From a bacterium (lineage in GTDB: Bacteria; Oederibacteriota; PGYV01; DSBP01), in the NCBI GenBank assembly GCA_011049465.1, contig DSBP01000176.1:1-6803 (forward strand): 6,803 nucleotides of DNA, in the 5' to 3' direction. Below the pieces are notes generated by a model. That model did not search any database and was not told the DNA's origin. It saw only the letters and a list, made by a program, of their open reading frames with translations. Positions within the stretch are counted from its first letter, which is position 1; each line of letters begins with the position of its first letter. Shown piece by piece: positions 1 to 6,128 of the stretch. Made by a program: the position numbers and the translations under genes.

Positions 1-388
1 GCTTTTTAATGACATCCTGTTTAATTCCAAAAACCACATTATGTGTTTTAAGCGCCTCGGCCACTACATCTTCGGTAACCTGCTTTCCGTCTCCCTGAGG
101 CGGAACAACGGTGAGCTGCGCGTACATTTCATCAGATGTTATATTAACAAAAACCTGCCCGTCCTTAATATCTATGGTCTCTTTTACTATAAGAACCTGC
201 TGTCCCGTCGACTCTTTGACAGCCCTTACTATCGCTTCCGAGTTGACATCTTTCAGGTTCAGCTTCGCAATTTCCTTTTGTACAACATCAAGCTCTGCTC
301 TCTTTCCTTTTCCCTTAGGCGGAAATACAGTAAGATATGTGCCGTCATCTTCCGTATTCAGTGTAATATACCCGTCCATATCAACCAT
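1..388 (-). CDS. fapA: FapA-like (DUF342) flagellar assembly protein, N-terminal part
   Basis: Partial gene: 129 codons from the ATG at 388 remain open to the left edge of the window, so the C-terminal part is missing. The visible part resembles the N-terminal region of DUF342/FapA proteins. The best match is at residues about 88-127, where a predicted beta strand with LTVVPPQGDGK leads into a helix and a VVFGI turn. A related block with LTVFPPKGKGK lies at residues 19-29, so the N-terminus looks internally duplicated. FapA proteins are cytoplasmic; in Vibrio a FapA has been linked to polar flagellation, and DUF342 genes often lie beside fliA in flagellar operons. The ATG at 388 is preferred over the in-frame ATG at 379 because a GGAGAGGTG ribosome site lies correctly upstream of 388 only. 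The gene begins 3 nt after the fliA stop. Family assignment is fairly firm; the exact role is inferred from context. Confidence 0.8.
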   Translation of the reverse strand, partial: MVDMDGYITLNTEDDGTYLTVFPPKGKGKRAELDVVQKEIAKLNLKDVNSEAIVRAVKESTGQQVLIVKETIDIKDGQVFVNITSDEMYAQLTVVPPQGDGKQVTEDVVAEALKTHNVVFGIKQDVIKK

Positions 389-391
389 ATT

Positions 392-1156
392 TCACCTCTC
401 CTTTTCGAGTTTGCTCAACCTTCCTCTTAGTTTTAATATGACAGCCGTATGCAGCTGGCACACCCTTGATTCCGAAAGGCCCATTACTTTCCCTATTTCC
501 TTAAGAGTCAGCCCATCCCAATAATACGTTTCAAGGACTATTCTTTCTTCCCTGTCAAGAGTTTCAATAACCGCCGCAAGAGCGTTTAAAACATCTTTAC
601 GTTCAGCCTCTGCTGCGGCTGAACCGCTGTCTCCTATGATATCCTCAATTCTAAACAGTTCCCCGTCCCTGTTAAACACTTCCGCGTTCAGGGACATTAG
701 TGTAATCCCATTTAGCCTTTTTAATATACCATAAAACTCGTCTTTTGTCATCTTTAATTCTGCCGATATTTCATCATCAGAGGCTTTTCGGCCCAGCCTC
801 GATTCAACGTTCAGGTATGCCTGCTCTATTCGTTTTGCCTCATCCCTCAGGTTTTTTGGCAGGAAATCCTCTTTTCTGAGCGCGTCAATTACCGCCCCCC
901 TGATGCGTTTTGAGGCAAATGTCTCAAACTTTATCCTGCGGGAAAGATTAAACCTCTCAACCGCCTCCATCAGGCCGATAACCCCTTCTATGTAAAGGTC
1001 TGCACTGTCATTGGACCTTACTTCCTGCGGCAGGTGCTGGCTTATCCTGTCCGTAAGGTATTTAACCAGAGGCAGATAATTCTTAATGATTTTTTCCCTG
1101 TCCGCTTCATTTTTATCCTTTTTATACCTGGCCCATAACTCATCAATATTTTCCAA
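392..1156 (-). CDS. fliA: Flagellar sigma factor, sigma-28 family (FliA/SigD/WhiG type)
   Basis: Sigma-70-family factor of 254 residues, a usual length for sigma-28, which directs RNA polymerase to late flagellar, motor and chemotaxis promoters. Region 2 spans about residues 25-104, with GVIGLMEAVERF at 58-69 and KFETFASKRIRGAVIDALR at 76-94. Region 3 follows to about 160. Region 4 is at about 195-246, with a helix-turn-helix containing LKEIGKVMGLSESRV and the QLH typical of sigma-28. Start: a TGA lies two codons upstream, so the TTG at 1156 is the first possible start and no ATG lies nearby; it leaves a normal N-terminus with the family's LWxRYK at 7-12. GCAGGT, 10 nt upstream, is a fair ribosome site. 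Oddities are FNLSRRIKF where FDPSRGVKF is usual, DFLPKNLR where DWVPRSLR is usual, and an apparently longer loop at 46-53. It follows the membrane-protein gene by 21 nt. No anti-sigma FlgM gene is in the window. Confidence 0.94.
   Translation of the reverse strand: MENIDELWARYKKDKNEADREKIIKNYLPLVKYLTDRISQHLPQEVRSNDSADLYIEGVIGLMEAVERFNLSRRIKFETFASKRIRGAVIDALRKEDFLPKNLRDEAKRIEQAYLNVESRLGRKASDDEISAELKMTKDEFYGILKRLNGITLMSLNAEVFNRDGELFRIEDIIGDSGSAAAEAERKDVLNALAAVIETLDREERIVLETYYWDGLTLKEIGKVMGLSESRVCQLHTAVILKLRGRLSKLEKER
393..401 (-). promoter_or_regulatory. Ribosome binding site of the fapA-like gene, overlapping the fliA stop
   Basis: The minus strand reads GGAGAGGTG here, ending 4 nt before the ATG at 388 (GGAG alone is 9 nt away). 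It includes the last codons and part of the stop codon of fliA, so ribosomes finishing fliA sit on the initiation site of the next gene. It decides for the start at 388 over 379. Confidence 0.75.
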
Positions 1157-1177
1157 GAATCACCGTACCTGCCCTCT

Positions 1178-1504
1178 TTATTTTAAGTTAAATATGTCGT
1201 CTATATCCTCATCTTTTACGGTAATATCAATCCTTGTCCCTCGTTTTTTTTCACCCTTCTTTCCCTCTGTCCGCTTTTTTACGTTTTTCCGCGGCCCGCC
1301 CCCCCTGCTGAATTGTTCCGGATATTTTTTCATCATAAATCTTTCAATAATAAAAAACGCGGCAAAAAACACGATTACCCCGGTAACGGTTGCCATGAGC
1401 AGCATGTCAACAACTTCCTTTTTTATTCCAAGCAAACCGCCCGTAAAAAAACCCAGAACACCCGCCAAAATTGCCGCATCCGCAACAACACCGCGGCTTC
1501 TCAT
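1178..1504 (-). CDS. Small two-helix membrane protein with Lys-rich tail, unknown function
   Basis: Not recognised. The 108-residue product has two hydrophobic segments, at about 8-27 (including AAILAGVLGFFTGGLLGI) and 32-54 (including MLLMATVTGVIVFFAAF), separated by a short KKE turn, so it should be a membrane hairpin. The loop and tail are basic, which by the positive-inside rule puts the tail in the cytoplasm. The tail is Gly-rich at 67-70, then very basic at 71-91 (11 Lys/Arg of 21), and ends in an acidic-hydrophobic stretch, VKDEDIDDIFNLK. The ATG at 1504 overlaps the PilZ stop codon as ATGA, a strong sign of translational coupling; the ribosome site is otherwise weak. Position between PilZ and fliA suggests a flagellar or c-di-GMP-linked role, for instance a membrane partner of the PilZ protein, but this is inference only. 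The gene carries three homopolymer runs: T7, G7 and A8 as read on the coding strand. Confidence 0.8.
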   Translation of the reverse strand: MRSRGVVADAAILAGVLGFFTGGLLGIKKEVVDMLLMATVTGVIVFFAAFFIIERFMMKKYPEQFSRGGGPRKNVKKRTEGKKGEKKRGTRIDITVKDEDIDDIFNLK

Positions 1505-1866
1505 TTTTTCTTTGTCTTCACCTGCTCGCGCATAACATATCTGGCGAGCCGGTCCTTTTGGGGTTCGTCTATATCGGTGAACTTAACCCGTATTTCATGT
1601 TCTCCGCCGTCAAGCTGCTTTGAGCCAAGTACAACACCCGCCGTGTCAATCCCCTGTTTTTTTCCGTCCTCTATTTCAAAAGTAATGTCAAGCTTCACGC
1701 CTTCATCGATTTTTTTCGCGCTCATAAATGTCATGCCGTTCCCGCTGAGCGTGTCTGTATACGTAATATTCGGCGGCACAGCCGTGCTTGCAAACCTGTC
1801 AACTATTACCTTGTACATTACCTTTATCCTCTTTTTCAGCCTCACAAAATCCCGTCTTTCGTCCAT
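1501..1866 (-). CDS. PilZ-domain protein, probable c-di-GMP receptor
   Basis: Single-domain PilZ protein of 121 residues. PilZ domains bind cyclic di-GMP through an N-terminal RxxxR and a downstream [D/N]xSxxG, and flagellar examples such as YcgR act as brakes on motility. Seen here: ERRDFVRL at residues 3-10 gives RxxxR (R5, R9), and TDTLSGNGMTF at 37-47 gives SxxG (S41, G44). The usual Asp two residues before the Ser is T39, with D38 one place earlier. Beta-strand-like stretches follow (VKLDITFEIEDG, EIRVKF), then a C-terminal helix and a KTKKK end. No YcgR-type N-terminal domain is present. Start: the ATG at 1866 lies 6 nt after GGGAGG, whereas the ATG at 1872 directly abuts it, so 1866 is chosen. 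It starts 18 nt after flhG and overlaps the next gene by 4 nt. The family is well supported; ligand binding is inferred. Confidence 0.86.
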   Translation of the reverse strand: MDERRDFVRLKKRIKVMYKVIVDRFASTAVPPNITYTDTLSGNGMTFMSAKKIDEGVKLDITFEIEDGKKQGIDTAGVVLGSKQLDGGEHEIRVKFTDIDEPQKDRLARYVMREQVKTKKK

Positions 1867-1872
1867 ATTCAT

Positions 1873-1880
1873 CCTCCCTT
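1873..1880 (-). promoter_or_regulatory. Ribosome binding site that fixes the PilZ gene start
   Basis: The minus strand reads AAGGGAGG here. Spacing is 6 nt to the ATG at 1866 but zero to the in-frame ATG at 1872, so it supports the shorter 121-residue product. Confidence 0.75.
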
Positions 1881-1884
1881 AAAA

Positions 1885-2844
1885 TTATTTTAAAAAACTG
1901 AACACCCTTCTGAAAACCCCGCCGACGCCGCCGGCGGGCTCTATCTCGAGCGCCGCTGTCTTTTCACGGTCATTCTTTATTCGCGTGCATATCTTTTCGG
2001 CTATTTCATTAACACACTGCGCCGCCCTTGTTGACGGATACAGCACGGAATAGGGTTTCTGCGCCATTACTCCCGCCAGCACATTTTTGTCCCTGTAAAT
2101 ATGCCCAAGCGATTCCACAAAAGTATTTAAGAATCTCCGGGACAAAAGTATGACCCTTGACGCTATTTCCCTGGCCTCTTCTTTTGACCCGACCATATTC
2201 ACAATCAGCTTCATCGGGACAGCCTGCTTGCTTAACGAAACAACTTTTATCAGCCCGTAAGCGTCCATGAGCGCCGTAGGTTCGGGCGTTGTTATGACAA
2301 TTGAGTAATCCGAAGCATACATAAAACTCAGCGTATTTCTGCTGATTCCCGCGCCTGTGTCAATAAGAAAGACATCAACCATATCCTCCAGTTCCGCTAT
2401 CTGGTCGATAAACCTCTGTCTCTGCTGATTGCTCAGGTTAACAAGTTCTTTCACCCCGGATCCGCTTGCTATTATTTTAACCCCGTATTCGGTTTCGGTT
2501 ATTATATCCTTGATATCCTTTTCCCCTTTTATTATATGGGAGAGGTTGTATTTCGGGTTTATGCCAAAAAGAATGTCTATATTCGCGAGCCCCAGGTCAG
2601 CGTCAAGTATCATTACCCTGTTTCCCATTTTGGAGAGTTTAATGGCAAGATTGACGGTAAAATTTGACTTGCCTACGCCTCCTTTTCCCGATGCCACGGC
2701 TATAATTTTTTTTGCCGAGCGCCTGTCAAATACCGGATATTCTTCGCGCCCGTCCGGGTCCTCGCCCGCAAGCCCTCCGCCTGCCGCGCCCTGCTCCTGT
2801 CTTTTTGTCTTTACAAGTTCCCTTAGTTTTTCTGCCTGATCCAC
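1885..2844 (-). CDS. flhG: FlhG (FleN/YlxH), MinD-like ATPase controlling flagellar number
   Basis: MinD/ParA-family ATPase of 319 residues, a typical length for FlhG. It works with FlhF at the membrane to control flagellar number and placement. The N-terminus carries the DQAxxLR motif (DQAEKLR, residues 2-8), known in FlhG as the element that stimulates the FlhF GTPase. A Gly-rich linker (about 19-32) leads to the ATPase core. Visible there are the deviant Walker A GKGGVGKS at 53-60 with the signature lysine K54, the switch I stretch DADLGLANID at 81-90, and the Walker B strand FLIDTGAGI at 159-167. The end, GGVFRRVFSFLK (308-319), looks like the amphipathic membrane-targeting helix of MinD/FlhG. 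The start is the GTG at 2844, 9 nt after GAAAGGGGA; it places the DQAxxLR motif exactly at the N-terminus. The gene overlaps the 3' end of flhF by 22 nt, implying coupled synthesis of the two partners. Confidence 0.95.
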   Translation of the reverse strand: MDQAEKLRELVKTKRQEQGAAGGGLAGEDPDGREEYPVFDRRSAKKIIAVASGKGGVGKSNFTVNLAIKLSKMGNRVMILDADLGLANIDILFGINPKYNLSHIIKGEKDIKDIITETEYGVKIIASGSGVKELVNLSNQQRQRFIDQIAELEDMVDVFLIDTGAGISRNTLSFMYASDYSIVITTPEPTALMDAYGLIKVVSLSKQAVPMKLIVNMVGSKEEAREIASRVILLSRRFLNTFVESLGHIYRDKNVLAGVMAQKPYSVLYPSTRAAQCVNEIAEKICTRIKNDREKTAALEIEPAGGVGGVFRRVFSFLK

Positions 2845-4049
2845 GCCTCAAAGTCCCCTTTCAATACAAGCCTTGCTATTGCCTTAGGGTCAGCGTTTTC
2901 GATATCCTCAGGGACATTCTGCCCGAGACAAAGATACGATATCGGAATTCCGCCCGAACTGACCGAAAGATTAAGAAGCAGGCCGTAATTTTTTGTTTCA
3001 TCAAGCTTTGTAAAAAGTATCCTGTGTATCGGGACAAGCCCGAAATTATTGATTATGCTCAATGCGTCAAAATACTTTGTGACAGCGCTCATTACAAGAT
3101 GGGTTTCCATGGGCGAGTAGGTTTCCAGGAATTCCTTAAGTTCCACAAGGTGCTGTTTATTTCTGGGGCTCCTGCCGGCCGTGTCAAACAATATTATGTC
3201 CTTGTCCACATGCTTGTTTATCACCTTCTTGAAGTCGTCGGTTGTCATGACGATTTCCACCGGGATTCCCATTATCTCCCCGTATTTTTTAAGCTGAAGG
3301 TCCGCGGCTATCCTGTATGTATCCGCGCTCACCATTACCACGCTCTTATTTTCCACAAGCGCGTATTTTGCCGCCAGCTTGGCTATTGTCGTGGTTTTCC
3401 CGACCCCTGTGGGGCCTATAAAAGCGATTACTTTTGTTGTTCCCTTTGCTGTTTTTATGGGGCCCGACACCTGTATCATTTCGGAAATATAATCATAAAG
3501 GTAGCGCTCCACAAACTGCCTGTTATTTATCTGGACTTCTGTCAGCTGTGAGTTTATGTTCTGAAGTGTCCGGTAAACAAGATTATCCTCTACCCCATTA
3601 TCTATAAGAGCCTTTTGAAGCTTTCCCATTCCGTTTTTCAGCGACACTCCTGAAGCGGCCGAAAAATCCTTCACCGGCCTGAACGCGGCATTCATTGATA
3701 TTTTGCCTTCGTTCAGCTCCCTCTGCAGCGATTCATTCTTCAGGCTTATATCCTCAACCCTGCGGTACGAGTCAAATATGTCAAGATTCCCGGGATATGA
3801 GGCGGGTTCCACCCTGAGAGAATGGGATTTTAAGGCAGTCGCAGCCTGCCTTTCATGAGAAGAAGCGGGCCTTTCGACATTAATGTCAATCCCGGCGGTC
3901 ACTTCGGTAATTTCCCTTCCAAACACACCGAAAATACCGCCTTTTTTATACTTTTTCGTGTGAAGTATTACCGCTTCAGGCCCGAAATCCTTTTTTACCT
4001 TTGACAGCGCGGCCTGAAGTGTCTCTGCCTCAAACTTTTTAATACGCAT
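2823..4049 (-). CDS. flhF: FlhF, SRP-family GTPase for flagellar placement
   Basis: FlhF belongs to the SRP GTPase family with Ffh and FtsY. It marks the membrane site of flagellar assembly and is regulated by FlhG. At 408 residues the length is normal. The N-terminal B region opens with the typical MRIKKFEAETLQAAL and continues to about residue 55 (GPEAVILHTKK at 23-33). A variable linker covers about 56-135, an N domain about 136-200, and the G domain about 204-400. G-domain motifs: G1 GPTGVGKTT (212-220), DTYRIAADLQL (243-253), G3 DTAGRSPRN (289-297), G4 TKLDET (347-352), and the closing SSGGIPISYLCLGQNVPEDI (364-383). The second motif reads AADLQL where AAVEQL is usual. The ATG at 4049 follows the flhA TAG by 1 nt. 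A moderate GGTGG lies 12 nt upstream inside flhA, so initiation is probably coupled. Confidence 0.96.
   Translation of the reverse strand: MRIKKFEAETLQAALSKVKKDFGPEAVILHTKKYKKGGIFGVFGREITEVTAGIDINVERPASSHERQAATALKSHSLRVEPASYPGNLDIFDSYRRVEDISLKNESLQRELNEGKISMNAAFRPVKDFSAASGVSLKNGMGKLQKALIDNGVEDNLVYRTLQNINSQLTEVQINNRQFVERYLYDYISEMIQVSGPIKTAKGTTKVIAFIGPTGVGKTTTIAKLAAKYALVENKSVVMVSADTYRIAADLQLKKYGEIMGIPVEIVMTTDDFKKVINKHVDKDIILFDTAGRSPRNKQHLVELKEFLETYSPMETHLVMSAVTKYFDALSIINNFGLVPIHRILFTKLDETKNYGLLLNLSVSSGGIPISYLCLGQNVPEDIENADPKAIARLVLKGDFEAWIRQKN
2854..2862 (-). promoter_or_regulatory. Ribosome binding site of flhG inside the flhF coding end
   Basis: The minus strand reads GAAAGGGGA, 9 nt upstream of the GTG at 2844. 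It lies within flhF codons, supports the non-ATG start of flhG and fits translational coupling of the pair. Confidence 0.6.
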
Positions 4050-4050
4050 T

Positions 4051-6126
4051 CTATATCTTCACCACCCCTACGGATCTTACCTCAATCTTCGGCAGAATCT
4101 CATTGTAGGAAAGGACTGCAAGGTTTGGAAGAATTTTTTCCACAATTCTCCTGAAATAATTCCTTATAAGCGGGGAGCACAGCACAACCGGCTCAAAATC
4201 CTTTCCGGCGCTCTTCCTGTATTCCGTAATAATCGAATTATACATCTGCTGTATCAGCTGGGGCGGAAGCCCCCCCATCATCCTCTCTGTCTGCCTGATT
4301 GACTCCGCTATTTTCTGTTCAAGCTCCGGCTCTATTGTAATGGCGTGCATAATGCCGTTTTTCGCGTATTTATTCGTAAATGACCTTGCCATTGACTGTC
4401 TCACAAATTCGGTCAGCACATCGGTATCCTTTGTTGTTTTGGCGTAATCAGCAAGTGTCTCGAATATTGTGACCAGGTCCCTTATGGATACCTTTTCCCT
4501 TAAAAGATTCTGCAGCACCTTCTGCAGCTCGCCTATGGAAAGCTGTGCCGGAATAAGCTCGTCAACAACAGCGGCGTTTGTTTTCCTCACCATATCAACC
4601 AACTTGTGAACATCCTGCCTGGTAAGCAGGTCGTCAGAATTTGCCTTTATCACTTCCGACAGCTGTGTGGAGATAACCGACGGTACATCAACAACCGTAT
4701 AACCCTTCAGCTCTGCGTTTCTTTTTTCCTCTTCCTTTATCCATTTTGCAGGCAGGTTAAACGCGGGGTCCCTCGTCTCGATTCCGGTAATATCCGCGGC
4801 GTCTGACCCGGGTTTCATTGCGAGATAATAGCCCGTCTCAACCCTTCCTTTTCCGACCTCGGCACCCTTGATTTTAATCACATATTCGTTTGAAGCAAGC
4901 TGCATATTGTCCCGTATCCTGATGGGCGGAATAACAAGGCCCATTTCAAGAGCGGTCTGTTTTCTGAGCATGGTAACCCTGTCCAACAGGTCTCCGCCCT
5001 GCCCCGGATCCACAAGCGGTATTAACGCAAACCCTATTTCCAGCTCCATCGTGTCAACCTGAATAAGAGGCATTACATTTTCAGGCTCCCTCTGCGCTTT
5101 TTCTTCCTTATCAACCTTGTCTTTTATTGCTGTTTCAGCCTGCTTTGTTGACAACCCTATTGTGTACGCAACAAGCCACGACACAACGGCAAGCATAAAG
5201 AACAATATCTTTACCAGCCATATGGGGAAAACTATTGCCAGTATCATCAGCACTATCCCCACGAGCCCTATTGCCCTGGGCTGCGACAGCATCTGCCCCG
5301 CAAAATCCTGCCCGAGGTTCGCCTCTGAAGCGGCGCGTGTTACTATTATACCCGTTCCCACAGACAAAAGCAGTGCCGGTATCTGGGTTACAAGCCCTTC
5401 CCCTATGGTAAGAATCGTATATCTCATGGCCGCCTCGCCCACTTCCATGCCTTTGAAAGCGATTCCTATGAAGAACCCTGCAACTATGTTGACAATAACT
5501 ATTACAATAGCGGCAATAGCGTCGCCCCGGACAAACTTTGAAGCACCGTCCATAGCGCCGTAAAAATCCGCCTCTTTTTCAATATCACGCCTTCGCTGGC
5601 GCGCCTCATCGTCGTTTATCAGCCCCGCGTTAAGGTCCGCGTCAATTGCCATCTGTTTTCCCGGCATAGCGTCAAGGGTAAACCTGGCCGCCACCTCAGC
5701 CACGCGCTGAGCTCCCGAGGTTATGACCACAAACTGTATCACAATTATTATGGCAAAAATAACCACACCCACAACAAGCCCGCTCAAATCCTTTGTCCCT
5801 ACCACAAAACTGCCAAAAGTCTCAATAACCTCACCGGCGTAAGCCTCGCTCAAAACCAGCCTGGTCGCGGAAATATTAAGCGCCAGCCTGAAAACAGTTG
5901 TTATTAGAAGCAGTACGGGAAATGTCGAGAACTGAAGCGGCTCTTTGGTATACATTGTAATCATCAGGACCGCAAGGGCCAGCCCTATATTAATTGTAAG
6001 CAAAAAGTCCAGCAATAAATGGGGAATAGGCACAACTATCATAAGCACTACGCCTACAATAGCTACAACTATAAGCAGGTCGACTGACCTTCTCATTGTG
6101 GCTCCAAAACCTGCGCTCTCAGCCAT
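4051..6126 (-). CDS. flhA: FlhA, export-gate protein of the flagellar type III secretion system
   Basis: FlhA forms the nonameric export gate in the flagellar basal body; its C-terminal cytoplasmic ring docks substrate-chaperone complexes. The 691-residue length is typical. The N-terminal half is hydrophobic, with about eight membrane segments between residues 15 and 325 (clear stretches at about 17-33, 38-58, 116-136, 203-222, 284-303 and 305-324). The FHIPEP family signature is visible as FRLALNISATRLVL (79-92), and the conserved cytoplasmic loop as RFTLDAMPGKQMAIDADLNA (148-167). The charged linker at about 326-350 leads to the cytoplasmic domain, with LPAKWI (458-463), VDVPSVISTQLSE (479-491), the LLTRQDV stretch (500-506) and VVLCSPLIRNYFRR (647-660). 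VISTQL replaces the more usual VxxTHL. The ATG at 6126 has GGAGGT 8 nt upstream and follows the flhB stop by 2 nt. A G7 run (4270-4276) encodes MMGG at 616-619. Confidence 0.98.
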   Translation of the reverse strand: MAESAGFGATMRRSVDLLIVVAIVGVVLMIVVPIPHLLLDFLLTINIGLALAVLMITMYTKEPLQFSTFPVLLLITTVFRLALNISATRLVLSEAYAGEVIETFGSFVVGTKDLSGLVVGVVIFAIIIVIQFVVITSGAQRVAEVAARFTLDAMPGKQMAIDADLNAGLINDDEARQRRRDIEKEADFYGAMDGASKFVRGDAIAAIVIVIVNIVAGFFIGIAFKGMEVGEAAMRYTILTIGEGLVTQIPALLLSVGTGIIVTRAASEANLGQDFAGQMLSQPRAIGLVGIVLMILAIVFPIWLVKILFFMLAVVSWLVAYTIGLSTKQAETAIKDKVDKEEKAQREPENVMPLIQVDTMELEIGFALIPLVDPGQGGDLLDRVTMLRKQTALEMGLVIPPIRIRDNMQLASNEYVIKIKGAEVGKGRVETGYYLAMKPGSDAADITGIETRDPAFNLPAKWIKEEEKRNAELKGYTVVDVPSVISTQLSEVIKANSDDLLTRQDVHKLVDMVRKTNAAVVDELIPAQLSIGELQKVLQNLLREKVSIRDLVTIFETLADYAKTTKDTDVLTEFVRQSMARSFTNKYAKNGIMHAITIEPELEQKIAESIRQTERMMGGLPPQLIQQMYNSIITEYRKSAGKDFEPVVLCSPLIRNYFRRIVEKILPNLAVLSYNEILPKIEVRSVGVVKI

Positions 6127-6128
6127 AC

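Noticed and set aside
41..524. Two overlapping plus-strand open frames at the left edge
   Set aside because: They are antisense to the fapA-like gene and the end of fliA and show no recognisable domain.
1157..1177. Possible promoter in the 21-nt gap before fliA
   Set aside because: The gap is too short for a promoter and I see no convincing -10/-35 or sigma-28 motif in it or just upstream.
1867..1872. ATG at 1872 as the start of the PilZ gene
   Set aside because: The ribosome site AAGGGAGG directly touches this ATG, leaving no spacing; the ATG at 1866 has a normal 6-nt spacing.
1313..1882. A 189-codon open frame on the plus strand opposite the PilZ and membrane-protein genes
   Set aside because: The minus-strand genes have coherent motifs, ribosome sites and an ATGA overlap; the plus-strand frame has low-complexity Ser/Phe-rich sequence.
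1928..1937. Perfect GC palindrome CCGCCGGCGG, a possible terminator stem
   Set aside because: It lies inside flhG, encodes the Ala/Gly-rich linker before the membrane-targeting helix, has no loop and is not followed by a U-tract.
2712..3551. A 279-codon open frame on the plus strand
   Set aside because: It lies antisense to flhF and flhG, which have intact family motifs. The translation is rich in Cys, His and Tyr without any domain I recognise, as expected for a shadow frame.
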